Positions 45,372 to 53,896 of a DNA stretch of 64,000 nucleotides are shown one piece after another. The translations under genes and the position numbers were made by a program. Below the pieces are notes generated by a model. The model was not told the origin of the DNA and made no database searches. It saw only the letters and a list, made by a program, of their open reading frames with translations. Position 1 is the first letter of the stretch. Every line of letters begins with the position of its first letter. This DNA comes from Nocardioides luti (GTDB lineage Bacteria; Actinomycetota; Actinomycetes; Propionibacteriales; Nocardioidaceae), in the NCBI RefSeq assembly GCF_014212315.1, contig NZ_JACKXE010000001.1:806001-870000 (forward strand), written 5' to 3'.

Positions 45372-45835
45372 CGTCACACCTCGGCCCCACGGCCAGCCGG
45401 ATGGTGGTGCAGGCACCACGTCCCGCCGGACACGCCGCCCCGCCCACGCCGCGTCGCGCGGCCGTCGACCCGGCGCGGCTCGAGCGCCTCTGCCTCGAGC
45501 TCGCCACCCTCGTGCGCCTCGGCGACCACCACACCGACGAGCGCGAGGGCGTGCTGCTCGACGTCACGATCGGCGGCGTGCGCTGCCTGTTCATCGAGCA
45601 GGAGCCCGCGCTGCGGGTGACCCTCTCGCCGCGCGAGCGCCAGGTGGCGCTGATGGTGGCCCACGGGCGCACCAACCAGGCGATCGCGACCTCGCTCGAC
45701 ATCAGCGTGTGGACGGTCTCGACGCACCTGCGCCGCATCTTCGCGAAGCTCGCCGTGTCGAGCCGCGCGGAGATGGTCGCGCGGCTCGTGGCCGAGCACG
45801 ACTACTCCCCGCTCGTCGCGCCGGACGAGCCCTAG
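45368..45835 (+). CDS. LuxR-family DNA-binding regulator
   Basis: A 155-residue protein. A C-terminal LuxR helix-turn-helix (LSPRERQVALMVAHGRTNQ, then IATSLDISVWTVSTHLRRIF) occupies about 93-150. The N-terminal 85 residues have no receiver or known sensor domain; they contain LERLCLELATLVRLGDHHTDE and GGVRCLFIEQEP. ATG at 45368 was chosen for its GGGAG ribosome site; ATG at 45332 is an alternative. It overlaps the end of the M20 gene by 4 bp, and is the last gene of the acidic-repeat operon, which it may control. It is convergent with ptsI. Confidence 0.85.
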   Translation: MTSHLGPTASRMVVQAPRPAGHAAPPTPRRAAVDPARLERLCLELATLVRLGDHHTDEREGVLLDVTIGGVRCLFIEQEPALRVTLSPRERQVALMVAHGRTNQAIATSLDISVWTVSTHLRRIFAKLAVSSRAEMVARLVAEHDYSPLVAPDEP

Positions 45836-45848
45836 GGCCCCGCGCCGC

Positions 45849-47558
45849 TCAGCCCTCGAGCACCGCCAGCACGGCCTCGCGCGCCGCGCGCGGGTCGGAC
45901 GCGGCGAGCGCGGCCTCGGCGGCGTCCTCGCACAGGTCCATGCCGACGGTCGCGAGCCGCGCGCCGACGGGGCGTACGGCGGCGGCCGCCATCGACAGCG
46001 ACGTGATGCCCATGCCGACCAGCGCGCAGGCCAGCAGCGGGTCGGCCGCGGCCTCGCCGCAGACGCCGACGGGCTTGCCGGCCCGGCGCCCGGCCTCGGC
46101 CGTGATCGCGATGAGCTGCAGCACGGCGGGCTGCCACGGGTCGGTCAGGTGGGCCAGGTCGGTGGCCATCCGGTCGGCGGCCATCGTGTACTGCGTCAGG
46201 TCGTTGGTGCCGATCGACAGGAAGTCGACCACCTCGAGCATCCGGTGCGCGAGCAGGGCCGCGCTGGGGACCTCGACCATCACGCCGGCCTTGAGCCCGC
46301 GGCCCCGGACCTTGTCGGCGAACTCGGCGGCCTCCGCGACCGTGGCCACCATCGGGGCCATCACCCAGGTCTCGGTGCCGGTGGCCCGGGCCGCCGCGGC
46401 GATCCCGTCGAGCTGGCGGTCGAGCAGGGCGGGGTTGCTGAAGGACAGGCGGAGCCCGCGGACCCCGAGGGCGGGGTTCTCCTCGCCGACGTGGGTCGCG
46501 AACGCCACCGGCTTGTCCGAGCCGGCGTCGAGCGTGCGGACCACGACGTACCGCTCCTTGCCGCCCTCGGCGGCCGTGAACGCCGCGAGCACCTGGCCGT
46601 AGATCTCGGCCTGCTCCTCGACCGAGGGCTCGTCCTTGCGGTTGAGGAAGCAGAGCTCGGTGCGGAACAGCCCGACGCCCTCGACGGGCGCCTCGGAGGC
46701 GGAGCGGGCCGACTCGCCGTCGGCGACGTTCGCGAGGATCTTGACCGGGGTGCCGTCGGCCGTGACCCCGGGGCCGGCCCACTCGGCCAGCGCGGCGCGC
46801 GCGGTCCGGTCCGTGGCGACCAGCTCGTCGGCGCGCGCGGCGTCCGGCTCGCGCTCGACCGTGCCGGCGGTGCCGTCGACCAGCAGCCGGGTGCCGCCGG
46901 GGATCTCCATCGCGCCGGCGGTGCCGACCACGCACGGGATCGCGAGCTGGCGGGCGATGATCGCGGTGTGGCTCGTGGGGCCGCCGCGCTCGGTCACCAG
47001 GGCCAGCACGAGCGCGGGGTCGAGGCCGGCGGTGTCGGCCGGCGCGAGGTCCTCGGCGACGAGCACGGAGGGCACCTTCGGCGTCGGGACCCCGGGCTCG
47101 GGCTCGCCGACCAGCTGGGCCGTCACCCGGCGCTCGATGTCGTGCAGGTCGGTGACCCGCTCGGCCATCAGGCCGCCCATGTTGGTGAAGATGCCGGCGA
47201 ACTGGTCGACCGCCGCGTGCACGGAGGCGACCAGGTGGTCGCCGGCGCGCAGCTGCTTGCGCACCGCGCCGCGCAGCCCCTTGTCGCGCGCCAGCCCGGC
47301 GCTGGCGGTCAGCACCTGGGCCGCGGCACCGGAGGCACGGGCCGCCTTGGCCTCGAACCCCTCGGCCACCGCGACGATCGCGTCGTCGTACGCCGCGAGG
47401 GCGGCGTCCACGTCGGCGAAGCCCCCGTCGCCGAAGCGGGCGACGGCGTCGGGCGACACCTCGCTGCGGGCGACGAGCGCGGGCCCGTGGGCCACACCGG
47501 GGACGACGGGGGTGCCGTGCAGGAGGGAGGACGCGGTGGCGTCGGATGCGGTGACCAT
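45849..47558 (-). CDS. ptsI: PTS enzyme I (phosphoenolpyruvate-protein phosphotransferase)
   Basis: A 569-residue general phosphotransferase enzyme that passes phosphate from PEP to HPr. GGPTSHTAIIARQ holds the active His at about 197. The PEP-binding barrel shows GVGLFRTELCFLNR, RTLDAGSDKP and DFLSIGTNDLTQYTMAADR. ATG at 47558 was chosen over GTG at 47564 because TAACTT at 47565-47570 lies six bases upstream (leaderless). It is divergent from the fructose operon, with about 90 bp between, so the whole PTS can be controlled together. Confidence 0.95.
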   Translation of the reverse strand: MVTASDATASSLLHGTPVVPGVAHGPALVARSEVSPDAVARFGDGGFADVDAALAAYDDAIVAVAEGFEAKAARASGAAAQVLTASAGLARDKGLRGAVRKQLRAGDHLVASVHAAVDQFAGIFTNMGGLMAERVTDLHDIERRVTAQLVGEPEPGVPTPKVPSVLVAEDLAPADTAGLDPALVLALVTERGGPTSHTAIIARQLAIPCVVGTAGAMEIPGGTRLLVDGTAGTVEREPDAARADELVATDRTARAALAEWAGPGVTADGTPVKILANVADGESARSASEAPVEGVGLFRTELCFLNRKDEPSVEEQAEIYGQVLAAFTAAEGGKERYVVVRTLDAGSDKPVAFATHVGEENPALGVRGLRLSFSNPALLDRQLDGIAAAARATGTETWVMAPMVATVAEAAEFADKVRGRGLKAGVMVEVPSAALLAHRMLEVVDFLSIGTNDLTQYTMAADRMATDLAHLTDPWQPAVLQLIAITAEAGRRAGKPVGVCGEAAADPLLACALVGMGITSLSMAAAAVRPVGARLATVGMDLCEDAAEAALAASDPRAAREAVLAVLEG

Positions 47559-47584
47559 GCTCACAAGTTAACCCCCGCACCCCC

Positions 47585-47613
47585 TTGACAGTCAACACGT
47601 TCGGGCGTAAAAC
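47585..47613 (+). promoter_or_regulatory. Promoter of the fructose operon
   Basis: TTGACA at 47585-47590 and TAAAAC at 47608-47613 are separated by exactly 17 bp. An A/T-rich patch follows (AAACAACAGATACAAAG), unusual for this genome and a likely binding site for the DeoR-type regulator encoded first in the operon. Confidence 0.7.
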
Positions 47614-47654
47614 AACAGATACAAAGATTCGCACGGCAAGGGAGGAGGACCACG

Positions 47655-48428
47655 ATGACCATGTACGCCGAAGAGCGTCAGCAGGCGATGGCCCAGCTCG
47701 TGGCCGAGCACGGTCGTCTCTCGGTGAACGTGCTCGCCGAGCAGTACGACGTCACGACCGAGACCGTGCGCCGCGACCTGTCGACGCTGGAGCGCATGGG
47801 ACTGGTCCGCCGGGTGCACGGGGGCGCGGTGCCGGCCCACAGTCTCGCGGTCATCGAGTCCGGGCTCGTCGAGCGCGACTCGTCCAACACCTCGCAGAAG
47901 GAGCGGATCGCCCGCGCGGCCCTCGAGCTGCTGCCCCCCGCCGGGGCGACGGTGCTGCTCGACGCGGGCTCCACGACCAGCCGCCTGGCCAGCCTGCTCC
48001 CCCGCGACCACCCGCTGGTCGTCGTGACCCACGCCGTCCCGGTCGCCGCGCGGGTGGCCGGCCAGCCGCAGGTCGACCTTCACCTGCTCCCCGGCCGGGT
48101 CCGCACCACCACCCAGGCCGCGGTCGGCGCCGACACGGTCGAGGCGATCTCGCGCCTGCGCGCCGACCTCGTCTTCCTCGGCACCAACGGCCTCACCGTC
48201 GACCACGGTCTCTCGACCCCCGACCGCGACGAGGCCGCCACCAAGCGGGCCATGGTCGCCAGCGCCAGCAAGGTGGTCGTGCTCGCCGACGCCAGCAAGA
48301 TCGGCATCGACACCACCCTCCGCTTCGCCGACCTCGACGAGGTCGACGTGCTGGTCACCGACGACGCGATCACGGACACCGACCACCGCGCGCTGACCCG
48401 CGCCGGCCTCGAGGTCGTGGTCGCATGA
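47655..48428 (+). CDS. DeoR-family transcriptional regulator of the fructose operon
   Basis: A 257-residue regulator. The N-terminal DeoR helix-turn-helix (LVAEHGRLSVNVLAEQYDVTTETVRRDLSTL, residues about 15-45) leads into MGLVRRVHGGAVP. The sugar-phosphate sensing domain has LLDAGSTTSRLA, VVTHAVPVAARV and FLGTNGLTVDHGLSTPD. ATG at 47655 follows GGGAGGAGGACCACG. Its stop overlaps fruK as ATGA. It is probably a repressor that responds to fructose 1-phosphate or a related ligand, by analogy with FruR/SugR of other actinobacteria. Confidence 0.93.
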   Translation: MTMYAEERQQAMAQLVAEHGRLSVNVLAEQYDVTTETVRRDLSTLERMGLVRRVHGGAVPAHSLAVIESGLVERDSSNTSQKERIARAALELLPPAGATVLLDAGSTTSRLASLLPRDHPLVVVTHAVPVAARVAGQPQVDLHLLPGRVRTTTQAAVGADTVEAISRLRADLVFLGTNGLTVDHGLSTPDRDEAATKRAMVASASKVVVLADASKIGIDTTLRFADLDEVDVLVTDDAITDTDHRALTRAGLEVVVA

Positions 48429-49384
48429 TCGTCACCCTGACCCCCAACCCCAGCCACGACCGCACGGTCACGCTGACCAGCCCGCTGGTCCCGGGCGCCG
48501 TGCAGCGCGCCGAGTCGGTCATCTCGCAGGCGGGCGGCAAGGGCGTCAACATCTCGCGTGCCTCCGTCGCCGCGGGGATCCCGTCGATCGCGGTGCTCCC
48601 CGCCACCAAGGACGACCCGTTCGTGCTCGAGCTGCTGACCGCCGGCATCGACTGCCGCCCGGTGCACCACGGGGGCGCGCTGCGGGTGAACATCACCATC
48701 AGCGACCCCGACGGCACCACCACCAAGCTCAACAGCCCCGGCCCGACCGCGACGCCCGAGATGCTGGCCGGCCTCGTCGAGATGCTGCGCCGCCGGGCCG
48801 CGTCCGCGGACTGGATCGTGCTGGCCGGCTCGCTGCCCCCCGGCGCGCCCGTGGAGTGGTACGCCGACCTCGTGGCCGGCCTGCGCGGGTCGAGCGCCCG
48901 CATCGCGGTCGACACCAGCGACGCCCCGCTGCGGGCGCTCGTCGAGCGCCTCGACGCGGGTGCGCCGCACCTGATGAAGCCGAACGGCGAGGAGCTCGCG
49001 TCCTTCACCGGGGGCGACCCCGACCTGCTCGAGTCCGACCCCGAGGCCGCCGCCACCGCGGCGCTGACCCTGGTCGACCGGGGCGTCGACGCGGTCCTCG
49101 CGACGCTCGGCCCGCACGGCGCCGTACTCGTCACCGCCGCAGGCGCGTGGCACGCGACGCCGCCGCCCACCTCCGTCGTCAGCACCGTCGGTGCGGGCGA
49201 CTCCAGCCTCTTCGGCTACCTCCTCGGGGATATCCGCAACCGGACCCCCGACCAACGACTCGCGCTCGCCGTCGCCTACGGCAGCGCGGCCGCCGGACTT
49301 CCCGGCACGACCATTCCCCACCCCTCACAGGTTCGCCCCGAGCTGGTCTCGGTCCGCGACCTCAACCTCACCCTAGGAGGGTGA
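48425..49384 (+). CDS. fruK: 1-phosphofructokinase
   Basis: A 319-residue PfkB-family kinase that makes fructose 1,6-bisphosphate from the fructose 1-phosphate delivered by the PTS. It begins MIVTLTPNPSHDRT, the family signature, with AGGKGVNISRASVAAG for substrate, KPNGEEL in the middle and the catalytic VSTVGAGDSSLFGYLLG. The start overlaps the regulator stop as ATGA, and the EIIABC gene follows after two bases. Operon context fixes the substrate as fructose 1-phosphate. Confidence 0.95.
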   Translation: MIVTLTPNPSHDRTVTLTSPLVPGAVQRAESVISQAGGKGVNISRASVAAGIPSIAVLPATKDDPFVLELLTAGIDCRPVHHGGALRVNITISDPDGTTTKLNSPGPTATPEMLAGLVEMLRRRAASADWIVLAGSLPPGAPVEWYADLVAGLRGSSARIAVDTSDAPLRALVERLDAGAPHLMKPNGEELASFTGGDPDLLESDPEAAATAALTLVDRGVDAVLATLGPHGAVLVTAAGAWHATPPPTSVVSTVGAGDSSLFGYLLGDIRNRTPDQRLALAVAYGSAAAGLPGTTIPHPSQVRPELVSVRDLNLTLGG

Positions 49385-49386
49385 CG

Positions 49387-51414
49387 ATGTCCGACCTGAT
49401 CACCAGAGACCTGGTGCGCCTCGATGCGTCGCTCGGCTCCGACAAGGAAGCCGTCATCCGTGCGCTCGCCGACGTCGTCGGCGCCGCCGGCCGCGCGTCC
49501 AGCGTGGGCCAGCTGATCAACGACGCCCTGGCCCGCGAGGGCACGTCGTCGACGGGCCTGCCCGGCGGGATCGCGATCCCCCACTGCCGCACCGCCGGCG
49601 TGGACGAGCCGACCCTCGCCTTCGCGCGGCTCAACCCGCCGGTGGACTTCGGCGCCAAGGACGGCCCGGCCGACATCGTCTTCCTCATCGCCGCCCCGGC
49701 CGGTGGCGACAGCACGCACCTGCAGCTGCTCACCAAGCTGGCCCGCGCCCTGGTGAAGCCCGCCTTCACCGACGCCCTGCGCGACGCCGAGTCGAACGAC
49801 GACGTCGTCGACCTGGTCAGCCGCGAGATCGGCGGCGCCCCCGCGCCGCGTGCCGCGGCCCCCGCCGCAGCCGCCCCGGCCGTAGCCGCCGCGCCGGCGC
49901 CGGCCACCGCCGGCCGCAGCCTGGTCGCGGTGACCGCGTGCCCGACCGGCATCGCGCACACCTACATGGCAGCCGAGGCCCTCGAGGCCGCGGCCGCCCG
50001 CGCCGGCGTCACCATCGCCGTCGAGACCCAGGGCTCGGCCGGCTCCACGCCGCTCTCCCCCGAGACGATCTCGCAGGCCGCCGCCGTGATCTTCGCGGTC
50101 GACGTGGGCGTCCGCGACCGCGGCCGCTTCGCCGGCAAGCCCGTCGTCTCCTCGGGCGTCAAGCGCCCGATCGACGAGGGCGACCAGATGATCGCCGAGG
50201 CGCTGCGGTACGCCGACGACCCGAACGCCCCGCGCGTCGAGGGCTCGGTCACCGCCGGCGAGGGCGCCTCCGGCGCCAACGAGAGCTGGGGCGGCCGGAT
50301 CCGCCGGGTCCTGATGACCGGGGTCTCCTACATGATCCCGTTCGTCGCGGCCGGCGGTCTGCTGATCGCGCTCGGCTTCCTCTTCGGCGGCTACGAGATC
50401 GTCAACCACGGCGACATCGCCACGAAGAACACCCTGTTCAACCTGCCCGACGCCAACGCGCTGGGCCTCGAGCACGCGCTGTTCGGCAGCAACCTGATGG
50501 CCTACATCGGGGCGCTCCTGTTCGTCCTCGGCGCGGCGGCCTTCGGGTTCCTCGTGCCGGCCCTGGCCGGCTACATCGCCTACGCCATCGCCGACCGGCC
50601 CGGCATCGCGCCCGGCTTCGTCATGGGCGCCATCGCCGGCACCCTCGGCACCGGCTTCATCGGCGGCATCATCGGTGGTGTCCTCGCCGGTGTGGTCGCC
50701 CACTGGATCGCGATGCGCAAGGTGCCCACCTGGGCCCGCGGCCTGATGCCCGTCCTGGTCATCCCGCTCGGTGCCACCCTCGTCAGCGGCCTCGTCATGG
50801 TCGTGCTGCTCGGCAAGCCCCTCGCCAAGCTCACCGGCGCCCTCACCGACGGCCTCAACAGCCTCAGCGGCGGCTCCGCCATCCTGCTCGGCGTGATCCT
50901 CGGCCTGATGATGGCCTTCGACATGGGCGGACCGCTCAACAAGACGGCGTACGCCTTCGCCACCACGGGCCTCGGCGCCGCCGCCACCGCGACGGACGCC
51001 CCCGAGCTCAAGGTGATGGCCGCCGTCATGCTCGCCGGCATGGTCCCGCCGCTGGCGCTCGCGCTGGCCACGGTCGTCCGGCCCGGCCTGTTCACGATCC
51101 CCGAGCGGGAGAACGGCAAGGCCGCCTGGCTGATGGGCGCCTCCTTCATCACCGAGGGTGCCATCCCGTTCGCCGCGGCGGACCCGCTGCGCGTGATCCC
51201 CTCGATCATGCTCGGCAGCGCGGTCACCGGTGGCCTCGCGGAGGCCCTCGGCGTCACGCTGCGGGCGCCGCACGGCGGCATCTTCGTGATCTTCGCCGTC
51301 GGCAACATCCTCGGCTTCCTGATCGCCCTGGTCGCCGGGGTGCTCGTCGCCGCGGCCGCCGTCGTCGCGCTCAAGTCGACGGCGAAGGCACCCGCCGACG
51401 TCGCCACCGTCTGA
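49387..51414 (+). CDS. fruA: Fructose PTS enzyme IIABC, fused
   Basis: A 675-residue transporter that imports and phosphorylates fructose. The EIIA domain has the phospho-His66 in GIAIPHCRT. An Ala/Pro-rich linker (150-175) leads to EIIB with phospho-Cys185 in TACPTGIAHTYMAAEAL. The EIIC membrane domain runs from about 300, with motifs GVSYMIPFVAAGGLLIALGFL, FDMGGPLNKTAYAFA and ITEGAIPFAAADPLRVIPS. The ribosome site is CTAGGAGGGTGACG. Fusion order A-B-C is the usual Gram-positive form. Confidence 0.96.
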   Translation: MSDLITRDLVRLDASLGSDKEAVIRALADVVGAAGRASSVGQLINDALAREGTSSTGLPGGIAIPHCRTAGVDEPTLAFARLNPPVDFGAKDGPADIVFLIAAPAGGDSTHLQLLTKLARALVKPAFTDALRDAESNDDVVDLVSREIGGAPAPRAAAPAAAAPAVAAAPAPATAGRSLVAVTACPTGIAHTYMAAEALEAAAARAGVTIAVETQGSAGSTPLSPETISQAAAVIFAVDVGVRDRGRFAGKPVVSSGVKRPIDEGDQMIAEALRYADDPNAPRVEGSVTAGEGASGANESWGGRIRRVLMTGVSYMIPFVAAGGLLIALGFLFGGYEIVNHGDIATKNTLFNLPDANALGLEHALFGSNLMAYIGALLFVLGAAAFGFLVPALAGYIAYAIADRPGIAPGFVMGAIAGTLGTGFIGGIIGGVLAGVVAHWIAMRKVPTWARGLMPVLVIPLGATLVSGLVMVVLLGKPLAKLTGALTDGLNSLSGGSAILLGVILGLMMAFDMGGPLNKTAYAFATTGLGAAATATDAPELKVMAAVMLAGMVPPLALALATVVRPGLFTIPERENGKAAWLMGASFITEGAIPFAAADPLRVIPSIMLGSAVTGGLAEALGVTLRAPHGGIFVIFAVGNILGFLIALVAGVLVAAAAVVALKSTAKAPADVATV

Positions 51415-51448
51415 CCCCCACCGACCGACCTCACACCCAAGGAGCACC

Positions 51449-51706
51449 ATGCCCACCAAGTCCGTCGTCGTCGGCTCCGCCGTCGGCCTGCACGCCCGCC
51501 CCGCCGCGATCATCTCCGAGGCCGCGTCCGAGCTCGACTCGGAGGTCACCATCGGGCTCCCCGGTGACGAGGCCGTCGACGCCAGCTCGGCGCTGCTGAT
51601 CATGACCCTGGGCGCCGGCAACGGCGACACCGTCGAGGTCTCCGGCGACAACCAGGCCGACGTGGACGCCATCGCCGCCCTGGTCGAGCAGGACCTGGAC
51701 GCCTGA
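51449..51706 (+). CDS. ptsH: Phosphocarrier protein HPr
   Basis: The 85-residue phosphocarrier between enzyme I and the fructose EII. The phospho-His15 is in VGLHARPAAIISE, and a serine (Ser46) stands at the regulatory position in VDASSALLIMTLGA, though its surroundings differ from low-GC HPr, so kinase control is doubtful. AAGGAG precedes the ATG. It lies 34 bases after the EIIABC stop, and a strong hairpin follows, closing the operon fruR-fruK-fruA-ptsH. Confidence 0.96.
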   Translation: MPTKSVVVGSAVGLHARPAAIISEAASELDSEVTIGLPGDEAVDASSALLIMTLGAGNGDTVEVSGDNQADVDAIAALVEQDLDA

Positions 51707-51743
51707 CCCACCGAGTCGGCGCACCTGCCGGCTCCACGACCGC

Positions 51744-51781
51744 CGAGTCGGCGCATCTGCAGACGCAGGTGCGCCGACTCG
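51744..51781. terminator. Large hairpin after ptsH
   Basis: CGAGTCGGCGCATCTGC at 51744-51760 pairs with GCAGGTGCGCCGACTCG at 51765-51781 around AGAC, with one G-U pair in RNA. The same CGAGTCGGCGCACCTGC word occurs at 51712-51728. It is the likely operon terminator and shares its sequence with the tandem repeat beside it. Confidence 0.75.
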
Positions 51782-51793
51782 TCGCATGTCGTG

Positions 51794-51907
51794 TGCAGAC
51801 GCGCCGACTCGACCCCTCGACTGTCTGCAGATGCGCCGACTCGACCCCTCGACTGTCTGCAGATGCGCCGACTCGACCCCTCGACCGGGTGCAGACGCGC
51901 CGGCTCG
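51794..51907 (+). repeat. 32-bp tandem repeat, about 3.5 copies
   Basis: Units start at 51794, 51826, 51858 and 51890 (partial) and read TGCAGAYGCGCCGACTCGAC then CCCTCGACTGTC. Copies one and two differ at a single base (Y); copy three ends CGGG. The GCGCCGACTC word is the stem sequence of the adjacent hairpin. Repeats are directly joined with no spacers, so this is not CRISPR. Confidence 0.85.
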
Positions 51908-51912
51908 CCGGG

Positions 51913-52899
51913 TCAGGCGTCGCGCAGGGAGAGGTACACCGCGCGCATGCCGACGGCCCGCTCCATCTCCTGCATGACGCTGCCGAAGAACTGCTCGCGG
52001 TAGGTCTCGTCGGTGACCGTGGAGACCGTGAGGTAGAGCCCGGAGAAGGCGGAGAGGAACGTCGCCACCTGCAGCAGCTCGACGGTGAAGCCGGAGAGCC
52101 CCGGGACGCTGGTGGTGTCGTGGCCGAGCCAGGAGTCCATCACGGGGTCGGTCATGATCAGGGCGCCGAAGACCATCAGGAACAGGAACACCGAGAACGT
52201 CACGAGCAGCACCTGCACCGCCTGCACGATCATCAGCACGATGACGAGGTTCCACCGCTCGAAGCCGGTGACCTCCGCGTGCGCGGCCGGGTCGGTGTCC
52301 GGGTCGGCGACGAAGGCCTCGGCGGTCGCCTCGAGCGGCGTGCCCCGGCAGGCCTTGAGCAGCAGCGCGTCATCGACGTCGTCGTCGGTCCGGTCGACCT
52401 CCTCGGGCAGCCGGACGACGAGGAACGCGAAGGCCAGCACGACGAAGAGCAGCACCGTGAGCCAGAGCGCGCCGACGCTGAGGTTGGAGCCGACCTGCCA
52501 GACCTCGGTGTTGATGAAGAGGAACGTGATGAAGAGCAGCAGCAGCGGCAGCGCGCGGGTCGTCATCGGCAGCAGCGTCCGCAGGCTGCCGAAGGTCCGC
52601 CCGAGCGCCCACAGGACGATCGGGCCGGCGTGCAACTGGACGAGGGAGTACCACACGGCGGCCAGCAGCAGCAGCGAGGCGAGCGTGGCCGGGCCGAGCG
52701 TGAGCTGGTCGGCGGCCCACGCCACCAGTCCCCCGGCCCCGCTGCCCACGAGCAGCACGACCACGAGCAGCGGGGCGATACGGCGCACCCGCATCGCCTG
52801 GCGCACGTGCGCGCGCCGCTCGGGGACGAAGTAGGTCAGCCCGTGCTGGAGGAACCACTCCTCGGTGGCCTCAAGCCGGTCGGTGGGGACCGGCCTCAC
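51913..52899 (-). CDS. Integral membrane protein of unknown function
   Basis: A 328-residue protein with about six transmembrane helices (for example LLVVVLLVGSGAGGLVAW, ALPLLLLFITFLFI, WLTVLLFVVLAFAFLVV, VQAVQVLLVTFSVFLFLMVFG). An acidic cytosolic loop (LPEEVDRTDDDVDDALLLKAC) sits in the middle. The N-terminus has a short motif, LEATEEWFLQHGLTYFVPERR. The GTG overlaps the ribF stop, so it is the last gene of the rimP-ribF group. No transport or enzyme motif is seen. Confidence 0.75.
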   Translation of the reverse strand: MRPVPTDRLEATEEWFLQHGLTYFVPERRAHVRQAMRVRRIAPLLVVVLLVGSGAGGLVAWAADQLTLGPATLASLLLLAAVWYSLVQLHAGPIVLWALGRTFGSLRTLLPMTTRALPLLLLFITFLFINTEVWQVGSNLSVGALWLTVLLFVVLAFAFLVVRLPEEVDRTDDDVDDALLLKACRGTPLEATAEAFVADPDTDPAAHAEVTGFERWNLVIVLMIVQAVQVLLVTFSVFLFLMVFGALIMTDPVMDSWLGHDTTSVPGLSGFTVELLQVATFLSAFSGLYLTVSTVTDETYREQFFGSVMQEMERAVGMRAVYLSLRDA

Positions 52900-53840
52900 G
52901 CGGTGCCGCCCACCAGCAGCGCGCGGGCGCGGTCGACGTCGTCCTCCATCTGCACGACCAGCTGCTCGACGGAGTCGAAGGCGACCATGCCCCGCAGGTG
53001 CTCCACGAACGACACGACCACCTCGACGCCGTACAGCTCGAGGTCGGTGCGGTCGAGCACGTAGCTCTCGACGCGGCGTGCGCGCTCGCCGTCGAAGGTC
53101 GGGTTGGTGCCGACGCTGATGGCGGCCGGGAACTCCTCGCCGGTGTCGAGGCGCCGCAGCCAGCCGGCGTACACCCCGTCGACGGGGGCCGCCGTCGCGT
53201 CGCTGGTGGGCACGTTCGCGGTCGGGTAGCCCAGCTCGCGGCCGCGCTGGTCGCCCTGGACGACCACGCCGCGGACGGAGTACGGGCGGCCCAGGGCCTC
53301 GGCCGCCCCGGCGACGTCGCCGGTGGCCAGGCAGGTGCGGACGTACGTCGACGACCAGACCTGCGGGCCGCCGTCGAGCGGGATCCCCTCGACCACGAAG
53401 CCGTGCCGCTCCCCCTCGCGCCCGAGGGTGGCGACGTCGCCCGCGGCTCGGCTGCCGAAGCGGAAGTTGGCCCCGACGACGACGGCACCCGCGTGCAGGC
53501 AGCCGACCAGCACCCGCTCGATGAACTCCTCCGGCGACCACGACGCCACGTCGCGGTCGAAGGGCAGCGCCAGCACGGCGTCGGCGCCCGCGGCACCGAG
53601 CAGCTCGGCGCGCACCTCGAGGGTGGTCAGCGTGACCGGGGCGTGCTCGGGCCGCAGCACCGCCATCGGGTGCGGCGCGAAGGTGACGGCGACGAGCGAG
53701 AGGCCCCGCTCGTCGGCCAGCTCACGGGCCCGCGCCAGCACGTGCCGGTGACCGAGGTGGACCCCGTCGAAGTTGCCGATGACGACCGCGGTGGGTCCCA
53801 GGTCGGCCGGGACCTCGTCGATCGAACGCCAGATGTGCAC
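52896..53840 (-). CDS. ribF: Bifunctional riboflavin kinase / FAD synthetase
   Basis: A 314-residue enzyme making FMN and FAD. The N-terminal adenylyltransferase shows VVIGNFDGVHLGHRHVL, FAPHPMAVL, VGANFRFG and STYVRTCLATGDV. The C-terminal kinase shows GVVVQGDQRGRELGYPTANV, VDGVYAGW and TNPTFDG. GTG at 53840 has TAGTCT at 53848-53853, seven bases upstream, so it may also be transcribed leaderlessly on its own. truB lies 56 bases before it. Confidence 0.96.
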   Translation of the reverse strand: MHIWRSIDEVPADLGPTAVVIGNFDGVHLGHRHVLARARELADERGLSLVAVTFAPHPMAVLRPEHAPVTLTTLEVRAELLGAAGADAVLALPFDRDVASWSPEEFIERVLVGCLHAGAVVVGANFRFGSRAAGDVATLGREGERHGFVVEGIPLDGGPQVWSSTYVRTCLATGDVAGAAEALGRPYSVRGVVVQGDQRGRELGYPTANVPTSDATAAPVDGVYAGWLRRLDTGEEFPAAISVGTNPTFDGERARRVESYVLDRTDLELYGVEVVVSFVEHLRGMVAFDSVEQLVVQMEDDVDRARALLVGGTA

Positions 53841-53896
53841 GGAGGGAAGACTACTGGCGGGCTTCGCGGGCTCTCGCGCCCCCGCCGGGCGGTCCG

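Noticed and set aside
51794..51907. CRISPR array
   Set aside because: The 32-bp units are joined head to tail with no unique spacers, and no cas gene is present.
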